Position numbers and translations under genes: made by a program. 64,000 nt of DNA from contig CAZZAX010000004.1 of the NCBI GenBank assembly GCA_964653075.1, forward strand, positions 1-64,000, given 5' to 3'. Within the stretch, counting starts at the first letter, position 1. Every line of letters begins with the position of its first letter. This document shows positions 8,897 through 17,551 of the stretch, one piece after another. The stretch is from NIOZ-UU13 sp964653075 (GTDB lineage Bacteria; Planctomycetota; Phycisphaerae; Sedimentisphaerales; Anaerobacaceae). The notes beneath the pieces were generated by a model. The model saw nothing but the letters and a program-made list of their open reading frames with translations. It had not been told where the DNA came from and did no database searches.

Positions 8897-10633
8897 ATGA
8901 GATTCGAAAAAATAGAAATCAATCCGCAGAAAAATCCTGCGATACTGGACACTGCGACCTGGGACGCCGCAAGTGCCTGGAGCACAGTCTCGGCCGTGGA
9001 TGAATCCTACTGGAACTCGGTGTTACAGGCACTCAAGGAAGGACACTCGTTGCCTGTTGATAAACGTTGCGTTGTGTATGTCGGTTCTTTTGCTGAATAC
9101 CGGAAAAGTATGTTCTTCATGGCCGGACTTGTGGATGGCCAACAGGTATTCATTCAGCTTGGAACCGATAGTAAAGATACCATCCCGGGAGAGCCGATTG
9201 GCACACGTTCTCTTGAGGACGGGACTTATCTGGCCGTGTATCGCACAGATACCGAGACTATTGGCCGCTATGTCACTCTGATTAAGCCGGATAGAGCCCC
9301 TAAAGCGCTCGGTGCCGTACCAAGATTGGGTGTTGGCTCGAGAATGTCAACTGCCGCTTGGCAGGGTGTGTGGCAGGCGATGAATAAATGTAATTTTCAG
9401 GCCAATCCGATTCAGAACTCGGTTCGTGAAGTAAATCTGCTTCAGGACGTCCTTACAGGGCGGCCGCCGCGTTTTAATTACCTGGCCAATTTTGGCCGGG
9501 TCGAGGAAGGGCACACCGGCAGCACTTTCGAAGGTCTCTGGGTGGCCGGAGTGCTGGAAGCCCTAAAGGTCACCTCTTCCCCGGCGTTCGGCGCCGATGC
9601 GGACCACATAACCGTAAGGCGCGGTGCCGATGATATTATTCGTGCCAAACGCGTTATAGAAGCAGCTCGCCGCTACACTTTTTTCACCCTGGATGTTTCC
9701 GATATCCTGGACTACGATGCAATGAAGATTGGCTCGAAAACCGCAGCCGAGGACTATCTTTCCAATCATATTTGTCAGCCTAAGCAGCAAAGTGGAGTAA
9801 TTGCTTATCACTGCCAGAATTGTTTCCCCGGACAACAGTGCCGTTTGGACAAGGCAGCTATCGGACGGCTGGTAGGCAAGTACTGGACAGCGCTGAATGC
9901 AGTTGAGGAATTATCCAATTATATCGTAACTGTAAGGAACAAGGTCCCTTTCGACCTCGAGCTTAGCATCGATGAGACGCCATCGGGTGTGGATGCATTT
10001 ACCTGCCTGACAACCGAGAGCGAGCTTATGTTTCTTATGCTTGAGCTGCAAAGGCGTGGGATACCCGTAACACATATCGCACCGAATTTTGGAGTGGAAA
10101 AGGGTTCGGACTACAGAGGACAGGACGGTCTCGTCGTTTTGGAAAAGCGCATTCGGGGGCTTTATGAAATCGCTTGTGAGTTCGGGTTTATGCTGGATTG
10201 TCATTCGGGTGATGATCTCAAATCTGCGACCAGGCAGGCCATCGGCCGGGCTGCACAAGGTAATATACATTTTAAGGTGTCCCCTGTTCTGCAGGTGAAA
10301 TTCGCTGAGACAATGAAGGATGTTGAGCCTGAGAGATTTGGTTTCTGGTGGGATGACACACTGGACTATGCGCGCCGTGAAGCGGCGGCAGATTCTACTT
10401 TTGCCGTACAATGTTTAGATAGGTATGAGGCAAGTGATAATCGGGAACCTTCACCTGATCACACAGTTTTTCATTATTATAACTTTGCCTCGGTGGGCAG
10501 GCGTGACCAACAAGGACAGTTTATTCACCGTGAGAAGTTTTATGACCTGTCGGCGGATTTCTATAGAGAATATCAGAAGCGTATTTGCAATTACCTTTGC
10601 CAGGTGGCGGCGGACATTTTTAATTCCACATAA
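8897..10633 (+). CDS. uxaE: UxaE-like tagaturonate/fructuronate epimerase family protein
   Basis: A 578-residue cytoplasmic protein. Segments match what I recall of the UxaE family (tagaturonate 3-epimerase/fructuronate epimerase of thermophilic anaerobes): FGADADHI, a TFFTLDVSDIL segment, LSIDETPSGVD, LQRRGIPVTHIAPNFG and LDCHSGDDLKS. UxaE lets bacteria feed galacturonate into the mannonate branch of uronate breakdown. It is longer than the usual 480 or so residues because of an extended N-terminal part (about the first 150 residues). It opens the plus-strand catabolic series and is followed by an SDR that could be the matching uronate reductase. Identification rests on remembered motifs, not on a search. 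Confidence 0.75.
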   Translation: MRFEKIEINPQKNPAILDTATWDAASAWSTVSAVDESYWNSVLQALKEGHSLPVDKRCVVYVGSFAEYRKSMFFMAGLVDGQQVFIQLGTDSKDTIPGEPIGTRSLEDGTYLAVYRTDTETIGRYVTLIKPDRAPKALGAVPRLGVGSRMSTAAWQGVWQAMNKCNFQANPIQNSVREVNLLQDVLTGRPPRFNYLANFGRVEEGHTGSTFEGLWVAGVLEALKVTSSPAFGADADHITVRRGADDIIRAKRVIEAARRYTFFTLDVSDILDYDAMKIGSKTAAEDYLSNHICQPKQQSGVIAYHCQNCFPGQQCRLDKAAIGRLVGKYWTALNAVEELSNYIVTVRNKVPFDLELSIDETPSGVDAFTCLTTESELMFLMLELQRRGIPVTHIAPNFGVEKGSDYRGQDGLVVLEKRIRGLYEIACEFGFMLDCHSGDDLKSATRQAIGRAAQGNIHFKVSPVLQVKFAETMKDVEPERFGFWWDDTLDYARREAAADSTFAVQCLDRYEASDNREPSPDHTVFHYYNFASVGRRDQQGQFIHREKFYDLSADFYREYQKRICNYLCQVAADIFNST

Positions 10634-10717
10634 ATAAGTCCATTAAGAAATGCAGAGATATTTTGAGTAATTGGTATGCTTTTCGTATGATATGGTACGT
10701 AATTAGGAAATAATGCA

Positions 10718-11563
10718 ATGGGGCAGCGTTTAGGTGAAAAAACAGCAATTGTTACCGGTGCCGGCCGGGGAATCGGTAAAGCGGTGGCGTTGCGCCTGGC
10801 CCGGGAAGGTGCGAACGTGGTTGTCGCTGACATCAATCCAGAGACAGCCGAACAAACCGCTGAGGAAATTCAGGTACTCAATCGCTGCGCATTGGCCTGT
10901 CACATTGACATTGCCAACGTTGCTGAGATTCAACCGATGGTTGATCGTGCTTTAGCTGAATTCGGTAGAATCGACGTTCTCGTGAATGCCGCTGGTGTGG
11001 CGCAAACGGGGCTCTTTTTGGAATTAACCGAGCAGCAATGGGACCGCGTTGTAGATACCAACCTGAAAGGGACCACCTTTATTATTCAGGCAGTCGGCCG
11101 CCAGATGATAAAGCAGGTTCCGGAGCAAGTCAAAGCAGCAGGCAGCGCAGATCGCAGTCCACTTGGGGACACCTTACGGTGCTATGGAAAGATTGTAAAC
11201 TTTTCCTCAATCTCCGGCCGGCACGGCAGGGCCGAGCAGGTGCCGTACGGAGCGAGCAAGGCCGCCATTATCAGCATCACACAGTCCGCTGCTCTGGCCT
11301 TTGCCCCGTATAATATCAATGTCAATGCCGTATGTCCCGGTGTCGTTCCCACACCGATGTGGGAACAAATCGACCGGGACAGAGGACGTATGTCGGGCCT
11401 CGCCCCGGGTGAGTCGATGAAATCATTCATTGAACGAACACCATTAAAAAGGGCCGGCAGCCCTGAGGATGTGGCTGGTGTTGTTGCTTTTTTATGTTCG
11501 CCGGATTCGGATTATATGACCGGGCAGACGCTGAATGTTGACGGCGGATTCGAAATGAATTGA
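10718..11563 (+). CDS. Short-chain dehydrogenase/reductase (SDR), probable sugar-acid oxidoreductase
   Basis: A 281-residue classical SDR. Motifs are GAGRGIGKAVA at the N-terminus, VNAAGVAQTG, the catalytic Ser in SSISG and YGASK for the Tyr-Lys pair, and the common C-terminal ending TGQTLNVDGGF. An extra stretch of roughly 25 residues follows the mid-helix (around residues 125-150, KQVPEQVKAAGSADRSPLG), longer than in most relatives. It follows the UxaE-like gene by 84 bases and precedes the iron-type dehydrogenase. A fructuronate/tagaturonate reductase or a keto-deoxy-gluconate dehydrogenase role fits the context, but the substrate is not encoded in any recognisable motif. Confidence 0.88.
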   Translation: MGQRLGEKTAIVTGAGRGIGKAVALRLAREGANVVVADINPETAEQTAEEIQVLNRCALACHIDIANVAEIQPMVDRALAEFGRIDVLVNAAGVAQTGLFLELTEQQWDRVVDTNLKGTTFIIQAVGRQMIKQVPEQVKAAGSADRSPLGDTLRCYGKIVNFSSISGRHGRAEQVPYGASKAAIISITQSAALAFAPYNINVNAVCPGVVPTPMWEQIDRDRGRMSGLAPGESMKSFIERTPLKRAGSPEDVAGVVAFLCSPDSDYMTGQTLNVDGGFEMN

Positions 11564-11644
11564 TTGAACGTCCGCCAAAAGTTTCAGGCACTTAAAACAT
11601 TTACCAAAAACAGGCTTGCAACGCAAGTATAGGAGAGCCAAAAC

Positions 11645-12916
11645 ATGACCGATTTTGAGAAAGCACGGGCTTTGTTGCACGAGTTCAAAGGAAACTCATA
11701 TCTGTTCGGCACGGATGTCCTTCCGAAAGTAGGCCAGGTGGTTGCCGCCGCAGGAAAGAACGCGGCGCTGGTTCGTGATACATTTAGCGGCAGCGATGAT
11801 TATGTGGGGATTATTCGCAACTCACTGGCTGAATCGGCAGTGAATCTTGTCGCGGAAATCAAAGGTGCCAGACCTAACTGCCCGAGAGAAGATCTGTTTC
11901 GAATAACGGACAGCCTGAGAGAAACTGAAGCCGATGTTGTGATAAGCTTCGGCGGTGGCAGCACAATCGATGCTGTAAAGGCCGCCGAAGTCCTTCGTAC
12001 TCTTAACGGCGATATCGATGCGTATTTTGGAAGCGGGCTTGTCACAGAAGCATTGCATAGCAGCAGCAAGTCACTTACCACACACGTGGCAATTCAGACT
12101 GTTGCCAGTTCGTCGGCCCACCTGACAAAGTACTCGAACATAACAGAGGTCTCTACCGGCCAGAAGAAGCTGATTGTCGATGATGCAATTGTGCCTGCTC
12201 TACCGGTCTTCGACTACAAGGTGACATACAGTACGCCTCCGGACCTTACCGCCGACGGAGCGCTCGACGGCATCTCGCACTCGCTGGAAGTTCTTTATGG
12301 AGCCGTCGGTAAGCCTTATTACGAGAAAGTCGAAGAAATCGCCGGCAACTGTATTCGACTGGCGGTCAATTACCTGCCGCCGGCTATAGACAATCCAAAG
12401 GACAAAGAGGCGCGTGAAGCACTCTGCCTGGCGACAGATCTTGGCGGATATTCCATTATGATAGGCGGAACCAACGGGGGACACCTGACCAGCTTCTCAT
12501 TGGTGGATATTCTCCCGCACGGTCGGGCCTGCGCAATTATGAATCCGTACTACACGGTCTTTTTTGCCCCGGCCATTGAACGTCCGTTGCGCGTTATTGG
12601 TAAAATCTATCAGCAGGCAACGCTCATAAAAGCCGATATCGAATCCCTTAAAGGAAGGGACCTCGGGGTCGCTGTGGCCGAAGGTATGTTCGAGCTGGCT
12701 CGAAGGATAAGCTATCCTACGCGGCTGGAGTATGTTGAGGGATTCAGCCGGCAGCATATCGACCGTGCCCTGTCCGCCGCCAAAAATCCCCAGCTTAAAA
12801 TGAAGCTCCAGAATATGCCTGTACCGCTTACGGTCGAGATGATAGACGAATATATGGGACCGATACTGGAAGCGGCACGGGATGGAAACCTTGCACTGAT
12901 CAAGAACGTGAAATAG
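11645..12916 (+). CDS. Iron-containing (group III) alcohol dehydrogenase
   Basis: A 423-residue member of the Fe-ADH/dehydroquinate synthase-like superfamily. The dinucleotide-binding signature SFGGGSTIDAVKA is near residues 101-113. Metal ligands are expected in DGALDGISHSLE (His212) and GGHLTSFSLVDILPHGRAC, where the two His residues match the family's HxxxH-type region. Such enzymes reduce aldehydes or oxidise alcohols and hydroxy acids with NAD(P)H. A GGAGAG ribosome site precedes the ATG. The next gene (LarA-like) begins 12 bases after the stop, so the two are almost certainly co-transcribed. Possible roles are oxidation of a hydroxy acid or reduction of an aldehyde formed by aldol cleavage. 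Confidence 0.88.
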   Translation: MTDFEKARALLHEFKGNSYLFGTDVLPKVGQVVAAAGKNAALVRDTFSGSDDYVGIIRNSLAESAVNLVAEIKGARPNCPREDLFRITDSLRETEADVVISFGGGSTIDAVKAAEVLRTLNGDIDAYFGSGLVTEALHSSSKSLTTHVAIQTVASSSAHLTKYSNITEVSTGQKKLIVDDAIVPALPVFDYKVTYSTPPDLTADGALDGISHSLEVLYGAVGKPYYEKVEEIAGNCIRLAVNYLPPAIDNPKDKEAREALCLATDLGGYSIMIGGTNGGHLTSFSLVDILPHGRACAIMNPYYTVFFAPAIERPLRVIGKIYQQATLIKADIESLKGRDLGVAVAEGMFELARRISYPTRLEYVEGFSRQHIDRALSAAKNPQLKMKLQNMPVPLTVEMIDEYMGPILEAARDGNLALIKNVK

Positions 12917-12928
12917 AAATCTGAAGCT

Positions 12929-14212
12929 ATGAAAATAAAGTTGGATTATGGCAAGACAGGATTGGATATAAGGCTGCCGGACTCTTTGAACGTCGATGTC
13001 GTAGAGCCCAGGTATAGAGAAGGTCTGTCTGACCAGGCTGCGGCCATAGAAAATGCCTTGCTCAAACCGATTGGCTCAAGGCCCCTGCGAGACTTAGTCA
13101 CACAATCGGGTACTGTTGGCATCGTCTTCAATGACATCACCCGCCCGACGCCTTATGAGATTATTTTGCCTGTTCTTCTACGAGAGCTTGGCAATATTCC
13201 CGACGAGCGGATATTGCTCTTCAACGCAACCGGCACCCATAGAGCCAATACGCAGGCGGAGCTTCGTGATATGTTGGGAGATGAGGTTTTAAAAAGGTAT
13301 AGGATTATCCAGAATGATGCTCTGGGTCGGCCTTCACACAAGTTAGTCGGGACTACGAGTAGCGGAAATGAAATCTGGCTTCATAAAGAATATCTGGACT
13401 GTGATACTCGAATTCTGACCGGTTTCATAGAGCCGCATATCTTCGCAGGTTTTTCGGGTGGCGGCAAGGCCGCCATGCCCGGTCTGGCATTGCTGGAGAC
13501 CGTGCTTAGAAACCATAGCGTCAGCAACATAGATAACCCCAAGGCGACATGGGGTGTGACTTCCGGCAATCCTGTATATGAGGAGATACGACAGGCCGTG
13601 TCACTGGCACCGCCGAGTTTTTTATTGAACGTGGCACTCAATAGACAAAAGGAGATTATAGCCGTCTTTGCCGGTGACTTCCGCAAAGCACACGAGCAGG
13701 GTTGTGCCTATGTAAAGAAAAATGCGATGGCTGCCGTAGAAAAACCATACGACATTGTTATTACCAGCAATTCAGGATATCCGCTGGATTTGAATGTGTA
13801 CCAGTCTATTAAAGGTATGAGTGCGGCCGCACGGATCGTCAGGAAGGGCGGCAGCATTGTGGTGGTGGCTGACTGCTGGGATGGAATCCCGGACCACGGG
13901 GAATATGGTAAGCTGCTGTCTGAGGCCGATAGCTATGAATCTCTGCTGAGGACAGTCCGCCGGGAGGGGTTCTTCAGACATGATATGTGGCAGGTACAGC
14001 TTCATGGTTTAATCTGTCAGAAGGCGGATGTGTATTTCCACAGTCACAATCTCAGCGATGAGCAAATTAAGCGTGCCCTTCTCAAGCCGTGTTCGAAAGT
14101 TGAAGAAACCGTCAAGGAGCTTCTGCACAAATATGGATGGGATGCTTCCATTTGTATTCTGCCTGAAGGACCTCAGACAATTCCCTATGTCTCTCGGGAA
14201 AGCCTTACGTGA
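12929..14212 (+). CDS. larA: LarA-family nickel-pincer racemase/epimerase of 2-hydroxy acids
   Basis: A 427-residue LarA homologue. The residues that hold the nickel-pincer nucleotide cofactor and act as bases in Lactiplantibacillus LarA are present with identical spacing: His104 (in TGTHR), His170 (EPHIFAGF), Lys180 (the cofactor-linked lysine in SGGGKAAMPG) and His196 (RNHSV), each four lower than the reference numbering 108/174/184/200. NDITRPTP around residue 69 fits the substrate-binding Asp/Arg. LarA-family enzymes invert the C2 hydroxyl of lactate, and some relatives act on larger acids including gluconate. In this sugar-acid cluster a C2 epimerase of an aldonate or aldarate is a reasonable inference. 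The cofactor-making genes larB, larC and larE are not in the window. Confidence 0.88.
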   Translation: MKIKLDYGKTGLDIRLPDSLNVDVVEPRYREGLSDQAAAIENALLKPIGSRPLRDLVTQSGTVGIVFNDITRPTPYEIILPVLLRELGNIPDERILLFNATGTHRANTQAELRDMLGDEVLKRYRIIQNDALGRPSHKLVGTTSSGNEIWLHKEYLDCDTRILTGFIEPHIFAGFSGGGKAAMPGLALLETVLRNHSVSNIDNPKATWGVTSGNPVYEEIRQAVSLAPPSFLLNVALNRQKEIIAVFAGDFRKAHEQGCAYVKKNAMAAVEKPYDIVITSNSGYPLDLNVYQSIKGMSAAARIVRKGGSIVVVADCWDGIPDHGEYGKLLSEADSYESLLRTVRREGFFRHDMWQVQLHGLICQKADVYFHSHNLSDEQIKRALLKPCSKVEETVKELLHKYGWDASICILPEGPQTIPYVSRESLT

Positions 14213-14329
14213 GATGGTATGGCATTGCACGAACGAGTCTTTCAGCTAAATTTCATGCGTTCATAATTGACAGATGTGAGCTATCGTGATACACTCATTA
14301 ATGATGTTAAGCAACTGCAGGATTGTTTT

Positions 14330-15352
14330 ATGGCCAAGACCGTGAATCGCCGTGGATTCATAAAGAAGTCTTTAGTAGCTTCTGCCGGCCTAACGTTGGC
14401 GGCAGGTCATAAGGAACATATTCTTTTAGCCAGGTCTGCCGCTCAGAGAACAGATGAACAAACACCAGTTCGACAAAAGAGTACCAATATCGATATGCCG
14501 ATGGGCAGGATTAGGCATCTCGAGATCAGTCGTCTGATTTGTGGTGGCAATCTAATCATCGGCAGTGCACATGATCGTGATTTGATTTATGTTGCCTCGT
14601 TGATGAGACATTACTTCACGGACAAAAAGATCATTGAAACATGGCAAATATGTGAGGAATGCGGTATCAACACAATGATAGGGCCGGTCAACAGTCCGTA
14701 CGCATTAGGTGAGGACCCAACCATTCGAGTGTATAACCGCTATCGTAATGAATGGGGCGGAAAAATTCAGTGGATTGCCCAGACTTATCCTAAAACCTAT
14801 GACCTTTACGGTTCGATTCAAACGGCTATCGATAATGGTGCTGTCGGTGCCTTTATGCATGGAGGTATAGGTGACAATTGGGTCAGGAATAACCGCGTGG
14901 ACCTGTTGGCCAAAGTTATTGAGTTCATCAAAAAAAATGGGCTGATTGCCGGCTGCGCCTGCCATTCTCTTGAAGTGCCGGTTGCTATGGAAAAAGCGGG
15001 TGTTAATGTGGACTTCTATATGAAGACACTGCACAGCGGCGATTATTGGTCAGCCACACCGAAAACCGAGCGCCCCGAGCGTCGGCTGCCGCCCCACGAT
15101 AATATGTGGTGTATCAGGCCTGAAGAGACAATCGAATTTATGAGAAAAGTCAAAAAGCCATGGATTGCCTTCAAGGTTTTAGCGGCCGGTGCCATACACC
15201 CGCAAAAGGGCTTCAGATTCGCATTTGAAAACGGGGCGGATTTCGCCAATGTCGGCATGTTCGACTTTCAGGTTCGCGAAGATGCGCTTATTACACGTGA
15301 CATTATCGCTGAGATTAAACATAAAGGTCGCGTTCGACCATGGATGGCATGA
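14330..15352 (+). CDS. Tat-exported TIM-barrel-like protein of unknown function (paralogue of the gene at 57373)
   Basis: About 340 residues from the ATG at 14330, which has AGGA seven bases upstream; an upstream TTG at 14267 would hide the signal. The N-terminus is a twin-arginine signal (VNRRGFIKKSLVASAG). The body shows features of a TIM barrel: RLICGGNLIIG, a run of alternating hydrophobic strands, GAFMHGGIG, IAGCACHSLE, and a late FKVLAAGAIHPQKGFRFAFENGADF segment. The last is close to FKILAAGRM...AFKFAFEH in the minus-strand gene at 57373, and both open with the same Tat-plus-RLI(C/A)G layout, so they are paralogues. I do not recognise a named family. The 55 bases after the larA-like gene suggest co-transcription. 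Confidence 0.72.
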   Translation: MAKTVNRRGFIKKSLVASAGLTLAAGHKEHILLARSAAQRTDEQTPVRQKSTNIDMPMGRIRHLEISRLICGGNLIIGSAHDRDLIYVASLMRHYFTDKKIIETWQICEECGINTMIGPVNSPYALGEDPTIRVYNRYRNEWGGKIQWIAQTYPKTYDLYGSIQTAIDNGAVGAFMHGGIGDNWVRNNRVDLLAKVIEFIKKNGLIAGCACHSLEVPVAMEKAGVNVDFYMKTLHSGDYWSATPKTERPERRLPPHDNMWCIRPEETIEFMRKVKKPWIAFKVLAAGAIHPQKGFRFAFENGADFANVGMFDFQVREDALITRDIIAEIKHKGRVRPWMA

Positions 15353-15386
15353 AACAATCCAAAAAAGTCGGCCTGTCTTACGGGTC

Positions 15387-15436
15387 GTGGCACGGGCTTC
15401 CAGCCCGTGAAAACACGGCCAAGATGGCCGTGCCAC
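15387..15436 (+). repeat. Dispersed inverted-repeat element, intergenic copy
   Basis: A 50-base unit of two hairpins, opening GTGGCACGGGCTTCCAGCCC and closing with a GGCCAAGATGGCC hairpin and GTGCCAC. It is the same element as the one inside galM at 5385 but on the other strand. It lies 35 bases after the Tat-exported gene and 56 bases before the aldolase gene, and as an mRNA hairpin pair it could affect transcript ends or stability within the series. Confidence 0.9.
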
Positions 15437-15492
15437 AGCGCCGAGCAGCTTTTAATCAATCACTATTCCGATAGACCAAAACTGGAGATGCA

Positions 15493-16275
15493 ATGAAGAA
15501 CATCAAGACACGTATATACAACGGCGAAACTTTGATTGGATGCTGGTTGAATCTTGGGTCATCGCTCACCTCGGAAATAGTAGGTTTGTCGGGGTTTGAC
15601 TGGGTTCTCATAGACATCGAACATGGGTCGGGTTCTGAAGGTCAGGTATTGCAGCAGTTGCAGGCATTAGAGCACACGCCCGCAGCAGCCATTGTCAGGG
15701 TTGAGTCTTATCAGAGACAGCGTTTTCATCGTGTTCTGGATTTAGGCGCAGAAGGAATTATGTGTCCTCGAATCAATACCCCGGAGCAGGCCCGGCTGGC
15801 GGCAAAAGCAATCCGGTATCCGCCGGATGGGATAAGAGGGGTCGCCCGAATGGTCAGGGCAACAAATTTCGGCTCTGGTTTTAATGAATATTATGCCAAT
15901 CAAAAGAAAAACCTTGTCTGCATTGTTCAAATCGAAACAGAAGAGATACTCAAGAGTCTGGATTCGGTGGCGGGAATCGACGAAATCGATGTGCTGTTTG
16001 TTGGACCGATGGACCTTTCCATGGCTTTGGGTGTTTTCGGCCAGCCCGACCATCCGAGATTTGTCGATGCTCTTAAAGCCACTGCTGATGCGGCCTCAAA
16101 AAAAGGTAAGGCCGCCGGTATCTTGCTTCAGAAGCCTGAAGAATTTAAGAGGTACTATGATTTAGGATTTCGTTTTATTGCCTGTGGTTCGGATTCGAGC
16201 TTTGTCCGGGATGGGGCCTGCAAAATGGCAGACAGATTAAATGAGCTGAAAAATTCTCACGAGACCGGGAAATAG
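15493..16275 (+). CDS. garL: HpcH/HpaI-family aldolase (2-keto-3-deoxy-glucarate aldolase-like)
   Basis: A 260-residue class II pyruvate aldolase. Family signatures are LIDIEHG (catalytic His44), AAIVRVES (Arg69, binds the pyruvate carboxylate), GAEGIMCPRINTPEQA, VQIETEE (metal-binding Glu) and LFVGPMDLSMALGV (metal-binding Asp). These enzymes cleave 5-keto-4-deoxy- or 2-keto-3-deoxy-D-glucarate into pyruvate and tartronate semialdehyde. With glucarate dehydratase in the same series and a tartronate-semialdehyde-reductase-like gene at the left edge, that role fits well. 4-hydroxy-2-oxoheptanedioate and rhamnonate-type aldolases belong to the same family and cannot be excluded. A GGAG ribosome site precedes the start. 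Confidence 0.87.
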   Translation: MKNIKTRIYNGETLIGCWLNLGSSLTSEIVGLSGFDWVLIDIEHGSGSEGQVLQQLQALEHTPAAAIVRVESYQRQRFHRVLDLGAEGIMCPRINTPEQARLAAKAIRYPPDGIRGVARMVRATNFGSGFNEYYANQKKNLVCIVQIETEEILKSLDSVAGIDEIDVLFVGPMDLSMALGVFGQPDHPRFVDALKATADAASKKGKAAGILLQKPEEFKRYYDLGFRFIACGSDSSFVRDGACKMADRLNELKNSHETGK

Positions 16276-16321
16276 AAATCATGTATTAATCTAATCTTGA
16301 GGATTAGCGAGGAAACAAACT

Positions 16322-17551
16322 TTGAAAATTACGCAGGTTGACTCTTTTCTTATGTCCTGTCCAATGCCTGAGCCTGTCAAATTACGGTTTTGGGCGGGAG
16401 AGCGTACAATTGTTAAAAGAGATGCGATGTTGATTAGAATAACCACCGATTCTGGCTTGAAGGGATATGCTCCAGGTCCGGCCCACGAGCGGGCAGACAG
16501 AGAAATAAAGCAGACAATCGCACCTTTTCTGATAGGCAGGGACCCTCGCCGCTGGCGGGAATTTCGCTTTTCAGCAAACCGGGAGGTCATGAAAACCTAT
16601 AAGGCTGTTGAAATCGCAGTAATCGATCTTGTAGCAAGGTATGAAGGATGTACACTTTCGGCATTGCTTGGCGGACGGCAGCGTGACAGGATCAAACTGT
16701 ATGGCAGTGCTGGTATGTACATGGGGCCCCAGGAGTATGCTGAAGAAGCACAGGCGGTCATAGAAATGGGTTTTCCGGCGTACAAAATGAGACCCGGTAA
16801 CGGGCCGGAAAATGACCTTAAGGCTATTGCTCTGATGCGGCAGGCTGTGGGCCCGGATGCCGGACTCATGGTCGATGCTCATACATGGTGGAGGATGGGG
16901 GACAAAAACTATTCGTTCGAAACTATTGCGAAATTGGCCCGTGATATGAAGGAATATCACCTTCTCTGGCTGGAAGAACCATTGCCGCCGGATGACCATG
17001 CTGCCTACAGAAAATTGCGTGCCCAATCGGATGTGAAACTGGCTTCAGGTGAACACGAGCCGGATGATTTGGGTTTTTACGACCTGATTAACTCGGAAGC
17101 GGTTGATTACGTTCAGATGGATATCCTATGCCAGGGAGGGATCTCGAGTGCCCAGCGAATCTTTGAGGGTGTCCGTAAGCAGGGGCTGCGATTTGCATTT
17201 CATAGCTGGGGCACGGCCCTGGAAGTATTAACGGCTGCTCAGTTGGGTGTATGCTGGCCAGAAACTGTTGTTGAGTGGCTCGAATACCCATGTTACTCGC
17301 ACAGGAAACATCCGGTGATGTACCCTTTTCCGCTGGCTGACGAGATATTGTCCGAGGCTCTGGAAATTAAGAACGGGTATCTTGTTCTGCCGGATGGACA
17401 AGGCATGGGAATCGAAATTAACGAAAATGTCATTGAAAAGTATCCTTTTATTCAAGGTCCCTGGTCCATATTTAAGTTGGATTCTACGGCCGAGACTATC
17501 GCCGTGACGGGGGATCACAGTGTCAAATGGGTTAAAGGAAAAATGTCATGA
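16322..17551 (+). CDS. Mandelate racemase/muconate lactonizing enzyme-family acid-sugar dehydratase
   Basis: A 409-residue enolase-superfamily protein starting at TTG, with a GCGAGGA ribosome site. Catalytic and metal positions are visible: Lys155 in AYKMRPG (KxR rather than KxK), Asp185 in MVDAHTWW, the acidic pair in WLEEPLPPDD (about 218), Glu244 in SGEHEPDD and His294 in FAFHSWGTA. A KxR end with an Asp-His dyad is seen in several acid-sugar dehydratases. Such enzymes remove water from aldonates or aldarates to give 2-keto-3-deoxy acids. Its stop overlaps the start of the GntP gene by ATGA, indicating translational coupling. Substrate is not determined; gluconate, galactonate, mannonate or an epimer made by the LarA-like enzyme are options. 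Confidence 0.87.
   Translation: MKITQVDSFLMSCPMPEPVKLRFWAGERTIVKRDAMLIRITTDSGLKGYAPGPAHERADREIKQTIAPFLIGRDPRRWREFRFSANREVMKTYKAVEIAVIDLVARYEGCTLSALLGGRQRDRIKLYGSAGMYMGPQEYAEEAQAVIEMGFPAYKMRPGNGPENDLKAIALMRQAVGPDAGLMVDAHTWWRMGDKNYSFETIAKLARDMKEYHLLWLEEPLPPDDHAAYRKLRAQSDVKLASGEHEPDDLGFYDLINSEAVDYVQMDILCQGGISSAQRIFEGVRKQGLRFAFHSWGTALEVLTAAQLGVCWPETVVEWLEYPCYSHRKHPVMYPFPLADEILSEALEIKNGYLVLPDGQGMGIEINENVIEKYPFIQGPWSIFKLDSTAETIAVTGDHSVKWVKGKMS

Noticed and set aside
8659..9003. 114-codon plus-strand frame overlapping the start of the UxaE-like gene
   Set aside because: It overlaps the start of a well-supported gene in another frame and its own sequence has no family features.
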